The translations under genes were made by a program, and so were the position numbers. The notes under the pieces were generated by a model. It was not told where the DNA came from. It saw only the letters and a program-made list of their open reading frames with translations, and did no database searches. Of a stretch of 64,000 nt of DNA, positions 48,108-58,482 are shown piece by piece; position 1 is the first letter of the stretch; each line of letters starts with the position of its first letter. The DNA comes from Leucosporidium creatinivorum. Lineage: Eukaryota > Basidiomycota > Microbotryomycetes > Leucosporidiales > Leucosporidiaceae. The DNA lies in the NCBI GenBank assembly GCA_001600635.1, contig BCKL01000008.1:839770-903769 (forward strand), given 5' to 3'.

Positions 48108-49388
48108 ATGGCGAGCCACCAGCAATATAGCGACTCCGACATGGCTGCTCCTACCGCTCCTAGTCACCCCTCAGCACCTTCCAGCTCAGCATCTCGCCCC
48201 GACTCCTCCTCGCCGTCTCCTCTCGCTCAATCGCTGGCTGCCGCACACTCGATGCTACCCAAGGAGCTCTTCTGGCAACTACTCGACTCGACTGTGCTGC
48301 CTCACCTCGATAGGCTGTCTACAGAGCAGCAGACGGTGCTGAGGGAGGCGGTTGAACGAGCGACAACGGAAGAGCGGAGGAAGCAAGCAAGGCTGTACGC
48401 TGGTCAACTGATGGAGGCATGCGAGGAGGCTCAGACATACAAAGAGCTGCATGAGCTGATTGGGAAGACTCTGAGGGACCTCCAAAGCCATGCCGAAGAA
48501 CAAAAGGTGAGCTCGCTTTGACCGCTTCGGTGGAGGTTGTAGCTAATCATTGGACTGCACAGGAGCGCTTCCGACATCTTCTACTCTCTCACGCCACAGC
48601 TCGCCTCTGCTTCCTGAACTTCACGCAATCTGGTTCCCCCTCCGACCTGCCTCCCCTCATCCTCGCTCTCCTCTCCCTCTCTCGCCACGACTTCACTCGC
48701 ATCACTCTCCAGGGGATCTTCAAAAGAGAGATAGTGGCCTCTGCCCACGCCATCATCCACGCCCGAGACGCCGAGTTCCCTTACGTCCTGCAGGCGCTCG
48801 ATTCGCTTGTCGGGCACGAACCGCTCTTGGAAGAGCTGCCGGAAGTGAAGTTGGGTGAGCCCGGATGGAAGGAGAAGGAGAGAGAAAGGAGGACACGCGA
48901 GGATGAGGTGGAGGAGCTGATGGAGCGTTTTGCTTCCCGTGTGAGGCCCGAGTACGCGCTCGGCGCTGAGGGGCGAGAAGGGGAAACGGGCTGGCGGTAT
49001 TTGATGGAACCTGAGGATGAAGAGCAGCCGAGCGACGGGGATAGGGAGCTGGGGAATACGCTGTACGGATGGCTTGAGGTGTGGCAGGCTTGGCCGGTGA
49101 GGAAGGAGGTGGAGATGTTCGGTCCTCGCCTCTGGAACTTGGGCGGCCAGGGCCATTTGGCGTTCAAGAGAGCGGTGGTGACTGAGCTGTGCTCTATGTG
49201 AGTCTTTATAGCTCCTTTTTCATCTCTCAGGCGACGGCTGATCTCGTCTCTCGAGCAGGGTGTCGAAGCGGAAGAGAGGCTACGAGTCGAGGACGACGAA
49301 TCTGAGGGACGGGATGTGGGTGTTGATGCTTGCTGTGTGCACGGAGGATATGGGGATAGGAGCACCGAGGATCGGGTATCATTTCTAG
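48108..49388 (+). CDS. Unknown helical protein
   Basis: Start ATG at 48108 (MASHQQYSDSDMAAP); a Ser/Pro-rich N-terminus is followed by a helical segment MLPKELFWQLLDSTVLPHLD, EERRKQARLYAGQLMEACEE and LHELIGKTLRDLQSHAEEQK. After an intron: RFRHLLLSHATARLCFLNFT, LLSLSRHDFTRITLQGIF, and charged LGEPGWKEKERERRTREDEV, LMERFASRVRPEY. A third exon carries VSKRKRGYESRTTNL and ends APRIGYHF with TAG at 49388. No signal peptide, membrane span or known catalytic motif is seen. I do not recognise the family; the conserved-looking Trp/Tyr-rich blocks (YGWLEVWQAWPVRKEVEMFG) suggest a real, single-copy fungal protein. Confidence 0.68.
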
Positions 49389-49559
49389 ACGTAGCGAGGC
49401 GTTGTAGAACCAGAACAGCGGTCCCTCGTCTTCGCCGAAGCGACGCTCGTTCGCGAAAGGAGCGGCAGTTCAAGCTTTCACGAACCTCTCTCCTCACTGT
49501 CTCGCCTCTCGCTCTCCAGCTCCGAACCCAATAATAACCCATCTTTACACCCTAGACAT

Positions 49560-50441
49560 CTATTCCTCGAAAGTAGGCAGCTTGTCACCCTCAATCTGAT
49601 CCTCGGCGACGATTCCCTTGAGCACGCCGTACGCCCTCTCGAGGTCATCATTGACGACAACGACGTCGAAAGCTCCGGTCTTGGCGTACTCGACCTCTCC
49701 AATGGCTGCTGCCAGCCGGGCAGAGAGGGAGGAGTCGGTCTCGGTGCCGCGTCCGGTGAGACGGGTGCGGAGGGAGGCGAGGGAAGGAGGGGAGATGAAA
49801 ACGAAGACGGGGTTGAGGTGGGGGTGGTGCTGCTTGATGAGCTTGACGCCCTGTTTGTCGAGGGCAGCAGCACAGAGGCGAGGGGTCAGCTCTCCTTCTT
49901 CGCCGAGGTGCGAATCAAGGCTCCCGCGACTCACCTGAGTATCAATATCGAGGATGCACTTCTTTCCTCCATCCTTGGCCACGTCCTCAACCGACTTGAC
50001 CGAAGTACCATACATGTTTCCACTGAACTCTGCGTGCTCGATGAAGCCGTCGGCCTTGACGAGGTCGAGGAACGATTCACGGGTGGTGAAGTGATAAGAG
50101 ACACCGTTCTCCTCTCCAACACGAGGTGCACGAGTCGTGTCTGTTGTTAAGCAGAGCGACGAGGGAAGCAAGGTCAGCTCGCAGCTCGATGTGCGCCAGG
50201 CGCCAGGCGCAAGGCGGCAAGGCGATGTAGGCGAGCAGGACTTACGCGAGATGCTGAAGCCAAATTTGCCGGGGAAGTCGTCGAAGAGCCTCTTGAGCAG
50301 CGTCGACTTGCCTGTGCCGGATGGGCCACAGATCACGATGGGACGAAGCGCGGCGAGACTGGGCAGATGGAAGGGAGGAAGGGTGCGATGAAGGTGAGCA
50401 GGGGTATGCAGAGCTACATGACCGAAGAGAGCTCACCTCAT
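49560..50441 (-). CDS. GUK1: Guanylate kinase
   Basis: A 5-nt first exon (ATGAG, complement up to 50441) splices to LAALRPIVICGPSGTGKSTL, which contains the P-loop GPSGTGKS. Next: FGFSIS, then over an intron TRAPRVGEENGVSYHFTTRE, the GMP-binding region, FIEHAEFSGNMYGTSVKSV, CILDIDTQ, GVKLIKQHHPHLNPVFVFI, LRTRLTGRGTETDSSLSARL and FDVVVVNDDLERAYGVLK; the stop is at 49560. The enzyme phosphorylates GMP to GDP with ATP and is essential for GTP supply and cell-wall mannan synthesis. About 200 residues, the normal length. The start is fixed by the P-loop distance and the intron. It is divergent from the endonuclease V gene. Confidence 0.92.
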
Positions 50442-50580
50442 GTTGTAGAGATGAAACGGTGGGCACTGGCGGAGGGTAAGAAGTGAGCTCGAGCTTCGCG
50501 CTCTTGGCTCTCGCCGTTCACCTCGTCTAGCCCTCCAACAACCTACAGCTCCATTTTGCCGTCCAAAAGCTTTCCTGGAG
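50442..50580. promoter_or_regulatory. 139-bp bidirectional promoter of GUK1 and the endonuclease V gene
   Basis: The two start codons are 139 bases apart on opposite strands, so both promoters overlap. No individual element was assigned. Confidence 0.5.
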
Positions 50581-51851
50581 ATGCTTGAGCTGCCTGCAGA
50601 GCTGAAGGCCGTGGTGGCAGACTGGACGAGGTGCGTGGCTCCCTCTCCGCGCCGTCGACGCTGCCCAAGCTGACCAACTACAAGTTCAGGATTCAACACG
50701 AGCAAGCTGCTGCTGCTATCTTCCACGACGCTGCTCGCTCCTTCTCCCTGCCACCACCTTCGCTAAGCTGGGCGGACGCGACCGACACCTCCGAAGCGAA
50801 GAACGGCGAGCAGGACCTCCGACGGACCCAGCTGCACCATGCAGAGCTGCAGCAGATCGTAGGGCTCTCTGCGGTCGGTGGGCTCGACATCTCGTTCCGT
50901 GAGGATGGCACTGGCGAGGCGGGTATCGCTGTCTTGGCCGTTCTCTCCTTCCCCGAGCTCAAGGTGGGTCGCCCAGCAGCTCGTTCGCAAGCTCGCAAGC
51001 TCATCTTCACCTCCACAGCTCATCACCAAGGTCTCTCGCGTGATTAGCCTGCGTGAAACGCCCTACATCCCCTCCTTCCTCTCCTTCCGCGAGGCAGCTC
51101 CCCTCGCCTCCCTCCTCGACGACCTGCGCGCTGCTGGAGGACCAATACCGCAGCTGCTGTTCGTAGATGGGAACGGACGATGGCATGTTCGGCAAGCTGG
51201 GTCGGCGGTGGCCGTCGGTCTGCTCGCTGACCTGCCTACGATTGGGGTCGGTGAGTTGCTTGCAGCTCTCGGTCCAGCTATGACGGCAACGGGTGCTGAC
51301 CAGCCACTCACCTCGACAGCTAAGGAGTACCACCTCCTCGTGTCATCGGTTTCACCGTCCTGCACGAAGCCCGCGCTGCCGCCCTCGGTCGACGTCGACG
51401 ACGATGCGGCGCCATACCCGAGCGACTTTCGGTCCTCGCAAAAGGCGATGCGCAAGGCTACAAAAGCTCTGCTGCGAAACCGAGGCGATTGGCTAGCGCT
51501 CAAGAACGAGGACAACGAGGTCCTGGGTGCTGTACGCTGTCCTTCGAGGCTTCGCGCCGACCGAGGCTCACCCTCGCTTCCGCAGGCGCTTCTCTCCTCG
51601 CCCGCTCCAAGCAGCACGAACCCCGTCTTCGTCTCGCAAGGACATCGAGTATCGCTCAGCACCGCTGTCCAGCTCACTCTCGCTTGCTCGACTACTGCTC
51701 GAGTCCCCGAACCGATCAGGCAGGCGGATGCTCTCGGTGAGTTCTCGGCGACTCTCCCAATCCACCTATAGCGAAGCTCATGAGCCTCCGATTACCAGGC
51801 CGTCAAGAGGTCAAAGAGCGATGGGACAGCGGCTCAAGTGAGGCAAGCTGA
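50581..51851 (+). CDS. Endonuclease V (deoxyinosine/inosine 3' endonuclease)
   Basis: MLELPAELKAVVADWTR is joined by an intron (CTGAC branch, acceptor at about 50690) to FRIQHEQAAAAIF. Family blocks follow: QQIVGLSAVGGLDISF with the metal-binding Asp, VLSFPELK, TPYIPSFLSFREAAPL with the conserved Glu, QLLFVDGNGRWHVRQAGSA with the second Asp, LPTIGVAKEY, an insert of about 60 residues, then ALLSSPAPSSTNPVFVS, QGHRVSLSTAVQL and PEPIRQADALAKL; the stop is at 51849-51851. Donor GTACGC after GGTGCT gives the in-frame junction before ALLSS. Bacterial EndoV cuts DNA 3' of deoxyinosine, while eukaryotic EndoV mainly cuts inosine-containing RNA. All expected active-site residues are present. The insert (VSSVSPSCTKPALPPSVDVD) is unusually long for the family. 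Confidence 0.88.
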
Positions 51852-52625
51852 GCTTGAGCCGACCGAGTGATCCGCCATCGCTGCTCGGCGTTCGAGCTGT
51901 CGGGAACTTGAAGCACCCCACTTTCTCCTCGGGATCTCATGGGAACGGACTCGGTCTGTGGCGCATCAGGTGAGCTTCCCGCTTTACTCTGCTCCTCTCG
52001 AGCCCTTTGCCTCTATGAGGCCCGTTTGTCCTGTCTCGGCTGCGACGAGGAGGGCCTGCGCCCGAGAAACACTCGCCTCTACATGTGCTGATCTTTTCCA
52101 CATGTCCACAGTTCATCTCTTTCATCTCTTTGATCGCCTCCGGAGCCAGAGTAATATTCGAGCTGCTCCGTTTGGGGCGGATCCCGACCTCTCAATCCGA
52201 GCTCCAGATGGCTAGTTCAGGCAAGTCGAGCTGTCGATCTGGCTCCTCGATGGAACGCTACTGCAAGGTATCGTGCTTCACTAGCTCTCTGGCGCCACCG
52301 TGATCCACTAGCGACATGGTTTGCTCGAGCTGCGCTTAGGCGGCCAAGCTTTCGGTCGGCCTTCGAACTCGCTCGCGCCGAAGTCAGGGGAAGCGGGACG
52401 GCTACGACGACGGCTCCCCATACATGTCACGAGTCGAGACCTTTCTTGCTCCCGCAATGATGGAGCTTATTAAAGCTCCTCGGGATCGGCAGATGGAGCT
52501 CAGCTTCCCGTCCGTTCGTGGAGGGGCGCTTCCTCGAAACTCGCCTCGCTGCTCGCTCGTGTCTGCTCTTCTCCTTCCCGCTTCACTCTCTACCTCACCC
52601 AACTAGCAGCACAACCACCCCATCA
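51852..52625. other. Intergenic; upstream region of Cys-rich gene B
   Basis: 774 bases without a supported gene. An 18-bp inverted repeat around a TATTAA core lies at 52462-52479, and the last 90 bases before the ATG are pyrimidine-rich. Confidence 0.45.
52462..52479. promoter_or_regulatory. Perfect 18-bp palindrome with AT core upstream of gene B
   Basis: GGAGCT-TATTAA-AGCTCC, with six-base arms and a TATA-like centre, about 147 bases before the gene B start. It could be a core promoter or factor site, or chance. Confidence 0.3.
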
Positions 52626-55600
52626 ATGCGCTACCTCAGTACATTGCTGCTGGCTGCCTCGGCTTCACTCGCCGTCGCCGGGCCCATCGGCGCCGAGACC
52701 AACGCCGACATCATCAAGCGAGATCGTGAGGGCTGTTCATTGCTTTCAGTATCGAGCGCAGCTGACCTCTCTTTCCTCTTCAGCTCTGCTCAACCTCGGA
52801 ATAACTATACTCGGATGGTGAGCGACCTCTCCTGCCTTCCCGCCGAGCGAGCCGAAGCTGATGCTCTTTCGCGCTTTTCTGCGTCTCAGTCAAATCAACT
52901 TCCGCCTCGTCAACGGTCTCTGCGTTCCGACCTGCACTGGAGCGACCTACCTGGATGTCCCCAAGAACAAGTGTGTGGCATGCGCCGATCCCGACGCCCT
53001 CACTTGCACTTCGACCGCCGCTACATCTTGGTAGGTCACTGTCACTGACTCACGAGGTCACAGTTCGCCAACTAGTGTCCTCGTGCAGCGGCAAGCTCTA
53101 CCTGCAGAACGGGAAATGCGCCCCCTGCCCTGCTGGACAGTTCGGCGATGGTGAGCCATACCGCTTCGTCGAGTCGTCCTGCTCTCATTACTTGAGCTAA
53201 ACTCTTCTCCTCGTAATAGATACGACTCACACCTGCAAGGCCTGCTCTACGTTCGACGCTGACGCCGCGACTTGTACCTCTACCGCTGCAACTTCCTGGT
53301 GAGTTCGGCGAACGCTTCTCGGCGCCTCTTCCTCCTTCCGCTGACCTCTCTNCCCCCGACCACAGCAAGACCAAGTTCTTGAGCGCTGGAAAATGTATCG
53401 CCACCTGTCCTGCCGGAACCTTTGCCGACTGTGAGTTCCTCCACTGGTCCACCCTCGCAGCTCGCGGTGATCGCCGAGCTGAACCTGTCGCTGGCCACGC
53501 CAACAGCTGCGTCCCACGCCTGCAAGCCATGCGCTGATTCCGATGCGGCGACGTGCTCTTCGACTGCTGCTACCTCATGGTGAGTCGCTCGCCTTGTAGT
53601 TGTAGTTCCTCCTCCGCTCGCTCGGCGGTTCGGCGGTGGTCGATCGCAGCCTGAGCTGACCCNGTCTCGCGCTTNNACAGCAAGACCCTNCTTCTTCAAA
53701 ACGGAGCATGCGTCAAGACCTGCGCTGGAGCCAACTATCCCGATAGTAAGCCGNCGGCAACTGTGCTCTCGCGCCGCTGAAGCTGACTTATGTCCGCCGA
53801 GCAGCTGCCAACCATGTCTGCGTCGCCTGCAAGGACGCGAACGCTGCGACTTGCTCCAGTACTGCTGCTATGTCCTGGTGAGTACTCTGAAAGATATTGA
53901 GTGGCTTTCGAAAGCCGAGCCGAGGTCGCCCCGAGCACCACGACTGAAGACCTTGCGCTCGTGTACAGCAAGGACAAGTACTACCTTCAGAACGGTGGAT
54001 GCACTCAGACTTGTCAAGGAGCTTCCTATGCCGATGGTTCGTGTCTTTTGTCCCCTCTTCCTCCCCTCCTCGCGTGGGCATCTCGGCAATCACCAACCCC
54101 GAAGCTGACCCCGCTTTTCGCTTTCCTTCCCTCCCCTTGCCTCGTTCGCTCGCCCGCCAATTACAGACACTACTCATTCCTGCACCGGCTGCGCCGACTC
54201 TGATGCGGCTACTTGCACCAGCACTGCCGCGACGTCTTGGTTCGTCGATCCTCTTCATGGGATGGCGCCGCCTGTTGACGCATCTTTCCCTCCACAGCAA
54301 GACCTTGTACCTCAAGAATGGCGCTTGCATCAAGGATTGTGGCGCTGGACTCTTTGCTGATGGTGAGTCTGCCCCAAAGCTCGAAACGAGCGACCCTGAC
54401 GACTCAAGGCCCAGCGCCGAGCTGACACTCTTTCACGTCTATGTCCTCCCATCTCCGTCTGTGACCTACTGCCATTACAGACACCAAGCACGTCTGCGCT
54501 TCCTGCTCTGCTGTTGATGCCGACGCCGCCACCTGCACCTCCAACAAGGCCACGAGCTGGTGAGTTCGGCCCCCCCACGTCGCCTCGCCTTTGACCTGTC
54601 TGACGCCGATATCCCTTACAGCAAGACTCTATACCTGAAGGATGGCGCCTGCATCAAGGACTGTGGTGCCGGACAATTCGCTGACGGTGAGCCCACCCTC
54701 CCCAAGGTCGGCGCGCGCGAGGCCTCAGGGTATCAAATGAGCGCCGAGCTGACGCTTCTCTGCGTCTACGTCTCTTCCAACTCCGCCTACGACCCACTCT
54801 CATGACAGACACTAAGCATGTCTGCGCTTCTTGCTCGTCCGTTGACGCCGATGCCGCCACTTGTACCTCCACCAAAGCGACGAGCTGGTAAGTCTTTCTC
54901 TCGCCTGTTCGCTTTTGATCCGGCGGTTCTCACACTGCCGACTTCCGACGCCTCCACAGCAAGACTCTATACCTCACCAGCGCCGGTACCTGCTCTGCTG
55001 ACTGCGGCGAGGGTTTTCGCAAGGACGGTACGTGCGACTGGCTGCTGTCGGCCTCCTCCGCCGAAGCTGACTTTTGCTCGCTCGATGACACCACAGACGC
55101 CACCAAGACCTGCATCGCCTGTTCCGATTCTAAAGCTGCTACATGCTCCTCGACCGTGTCTCTCAGCTGGTCAGTCCCGGTCTCCATGCGCGAGGCCAAT
55201 CGTCGCCGAGCAGCAGTGCTGACGCTTCTCCAACGTCGACAGCAAGTCCGGCTCCTACCTACAGGCCGGAACATGCGTGGCTACATGCGCAGCTGGCTCT
55301 TATGCTGATAGTATGTCTGTTCACTGCTCTTGGGGCGCCAGCGAGCTGACGAGCTTCTCCATCAGCGGCCACTCGCACGTGCCAAGCCTGCTCGGCCAAT
55401 GCAGCTATCTGCAACGCTTCAGGTGCTCTTAGCTGGTGAGTTATCATCTCACACTCCCTTCTGACCCCAGTCGAGTTCTTTGCGCCTTCGCAAAAAGGCG
55501 GAGTCCTTTCGCCGAGGCCCGAAACGAAGCTGACCTCAGATCCCTCTCACCCACAGCAAGACGGGCTTCTTCCTCTACAGCGGCCAGTGCATTGCGACAT

Positions 55601-57177
55601 GCCCCACTGAAACTTACCCTGATGGTGAGCAGACTGCCTGACCTTCGAGGTCATCGCCGAAGCTGACCCTCGTCGCCGCTTCCCTTCTCTGTGCAGATGC
55701 TTCGCACTCCTGCTTGCCCTGTACCGACTCTGATGCCGCGACTTGCAGCGCTACCCAAGCTTTGTCTTGGTACGTCTCTCGCATCTCCTCCTAAACTTCG
55801 TTTGCCCTTCGTGGAAGTCTTCTCACCGCCCAGCCGAGCTGATCCGCTCGTCTCCTCCGTGCAGCAAGACCAAACTGCTCAAGGCCGGAGCTTGTGTCGA
55901 CAGCTGTGGAGATGGGCTCTACGCGGACTGTGAGTACTCAATCGCTCTGCTTTGCGCGAGGGAGTGTCGAATGAAGCTGATCCGCCCGCCGCCAGCTTCG
56001 CGCGTCTGCCAGGCGTGCACCGGTAACGCCGCTACGTGCAACGCGTCTGGTGCTCTGACCTGGTATGCTTTCGCTTTTTGCACCTGGTTGAAGCCCCCAG
56101 CCGGTCCTCGTACCTTGTCGTGACGAGGCAGAGATCTGGCACCGAGAGTTGAGCCGAAGCTGATCTTCGTCCTCCTCGCCCACAGCAAGAGCGGATTCTT
56201 CCTCAACAATGGACAGTGTACCGCTACATGCCCCTCGGGAACCTACGCCGACTGTGAGTAGCCGCCATGAAGCCTTCGAAGCCGTCGCCGAAGGCTGACC
56301 TTTCGCTCGATCAATGTATCTTCCCACACTCTCTCCTCTCGGCTTCACCTGCTCTGCAACTGTTTCTGTTGCTGCATTTCCAACAGCCGCCTCCAAGACG
56401 TGCAAGAGCTGCTCCGCCTTCGCCGACGCCGCTACCTGCGATTCGACTGGCGCTCTCACCTGCAAGACCGCCAGCAACGTCGTCATCAACAAGCAGTGCG
56501 TTGCTGGTACTGCTGCCGCCCTCTATCCCGGCTACACTTGGGCTTCATACGACTTGTACTCGGACAACAGCAAGGACGGTCAACCGGGGCTCGGCCACGC
56601 GGCCTGCCAGGTGCGTACAATTCGACGCAGCGAGTGCTGTAGCGGTTAGCTGACTAGGTGCCCTTACTATTCATCCCTCTCTGACCCTCTCGCCCGCCCC
56701 CCTCCTCCCTCATCGCCCTTTCTCGGCTCGCAGGCCTCATGCGACGCCTCGTTCCCCGGCTCCAACTCCTACGGCTACGCAGAGTCGCCGTTCAACGCTC
56801 CAGCGTTCCACCATTGCCACTGCGAATTCAAGACGGTATCCGCGTACAATACCCTCACCCCCTACACGACGGCGGGTACGGGCTGGAAGGCCATGGCTCA
56901 CATCAAGGGAAGCTGCGCTTCGCAGAACAGAGGCAGTGAGTCCATCTCTTCGGAACGAGACTCTACATATATTTAGCCACTCTGTCTTCTACTCCCCGAA
57001 CATCTCCCCTCACTCGCCTCACCCTCTCGTGCTTTCTCGGCGAAGCTTTCTTGGCGCAGAAATTGAGCTGACTTGCCTCTCCCCTCTGCAGTCGCCTCGT
57101 GTATCGACGTCTCGTTCATTGGCAACACGTGCATCCGCACCAGCGATGGGAGCAACTGCGACTACCTCTACGTCTAA
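52626..57177 (+). CDS. Secreted cysteine-rich multi-module repeat protein (gene B, 11 modules)
   Basis: Signal peptide MRYLSTLLLAASASLAVAG, then a segment shared with gene A (NFRLVNGLCVPTCTGATYLD) and 11 two-exon modules of the same type, for example KTLYLKDGACIKDCGAGQFA and DTKHVCASCSSVDADAATCT. Mini-exons of about 65 and 79 nt alternate with phase-1 and phase-2 introns. Modules 1-4 are nearly identical to gene A; modules 10-11 (KTKLLKAGACVDSCGDGLYA; KSGFFLNNGQCTATCPSG) match A modules 16-17, so B looks like A with central modules removed. The C-terminal domain (HHCHCEFKTVSAYNTL, IKGSCASQNRG, CIDVSFIGNTCIRTSDGSNC) is WSC-like in Cys spacing; the stop is at 57177. No membrane anchor follows, so the product is probably secreted or wall-bound. 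Ns at 53352-53754 mirror those of gene A. Confidence 0.76.
53089..54260 (+). repeat. Gene B copy of the segment shared with gene A (3134-4290)
   Basis: Near-identical exons and introns over about 1.1 kb, with Ns at the homologous sites 53352, 53663, 53675-53676, 53690 and 53754. See the gene A entry. Confidence 0.8.
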
Positions 57178-58482
57178 GCGCCAGCGCCTGCTCTCGTCGG
57201 CCTCGGCGCTTCGACTCGGCTTTCCTCCATTCTCGGTCTTGTAAGGTTTAGGGTTCACGTGGGCTTCAGAAAACATAACAAGCTATCAAAGGTGTATTAG
57301 AGATCTGCAATAAAGCCTAGCGTGATGCGGCTTTAGCACTCGAGATGCGCCGACGAGCGAGAGTATCGCCGAACTTAGCCGTCGGCGGCGAGAACGGAGT
57401 GGCTCCTTTGTGCTCTTGAGCAGCATCAGCCTATCCACCATTGCACTGCAAAGCGAAAGTCTCTCCTTCTCTCCTACCGGTGACCTTTTAGAGAACAGGG
57501 GGAGACTCTACAAACAAAGCGTCGCCTCTGAAGCCTTTTCTCCCTCCTACTCGTCAACGCAACCTCGACCGAGCACCGGCAGCGTTGTGAAGCTGAATCA
57601 CATCTCACTACAGCCAGCGCCCGCCTCTGAATGTCCCTCATCGCCGAAGCTCGACGCGACGGCTTCGAGCTGCTCGAGACGCGTCTCTCGTCGACCCTCG
57701 CTTCTTTCTCGAGCATCGCCAACACTCAGCAAAGCACTACAAGCACGAGTAATCATCTGAACATGGAGCTCTTTCACCCTCACTGCAGCTGATCACCTCA
57801 GCGCTGAGCAACGCCTCGCGCCGGCCGCTCGCCTCTCCCGACCTCGGCGGAGAGCTTTCTACCACCTTCTCAACGTCAACAAACTGCTTAGACTCGGGCG
57901 ATATCATTTAGCTGGCTCCTGTAGCTTAGCAAGACGAGGTTCCGCAGGTCAATTGCTTCTCCCTTCCCCCTCTCGGTCCACAAGCTGACCTCTCCTCGCT
58001 GCAGGCTGCACAGTGCAAATTGAACCCCAATCCTCACATCCATCTCCTGCAATCGGGTGGAGCTACTTCTCCTCGCCTCGTGCCGCCTCGGAGCTCTGAG
58101 AGATGTGGGGGAGGCTAGCAGCTGGGAGTCATCGCGGCGCTTCTGGTCGAGTACAGCGGACGATGGCCCAGGAAGGGACACTCTAGTGTACTCAGCCTTC
58201 GCCTCGGGGGATAGTATAGCTTCCCGCGCCTTCGTTCGAGCCAGACAGGCCTTCACCGAGGTGCTCCTTCGACGATCTTTCTCCCATGGCTGGCTCGCTG
58301 GTCAGCCGCGAAGGGGAGCTCGACGACTCCCAGAGTAACAACCATCAAGCCACACTCAGCTCGCTTAGGGATTCGGAAGCCGCCTGCCGGCTTGATTGAG
58401 GGAAGAGACAAGCTCTCGGTCGATCGTCTCCCTCAGCTGCTCTCGCATCAGCGCCTCGCTCTCCGCTTCTCACGTCTACAGC
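57178..58482. other. Intergenic region between genes B and C
   Basis: 1.3 kb with no supported gene. Short open frames on both strands (57410-57760 +, 57888-58256 -) lack family motifs and splice logic. Confidence 0.4.
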
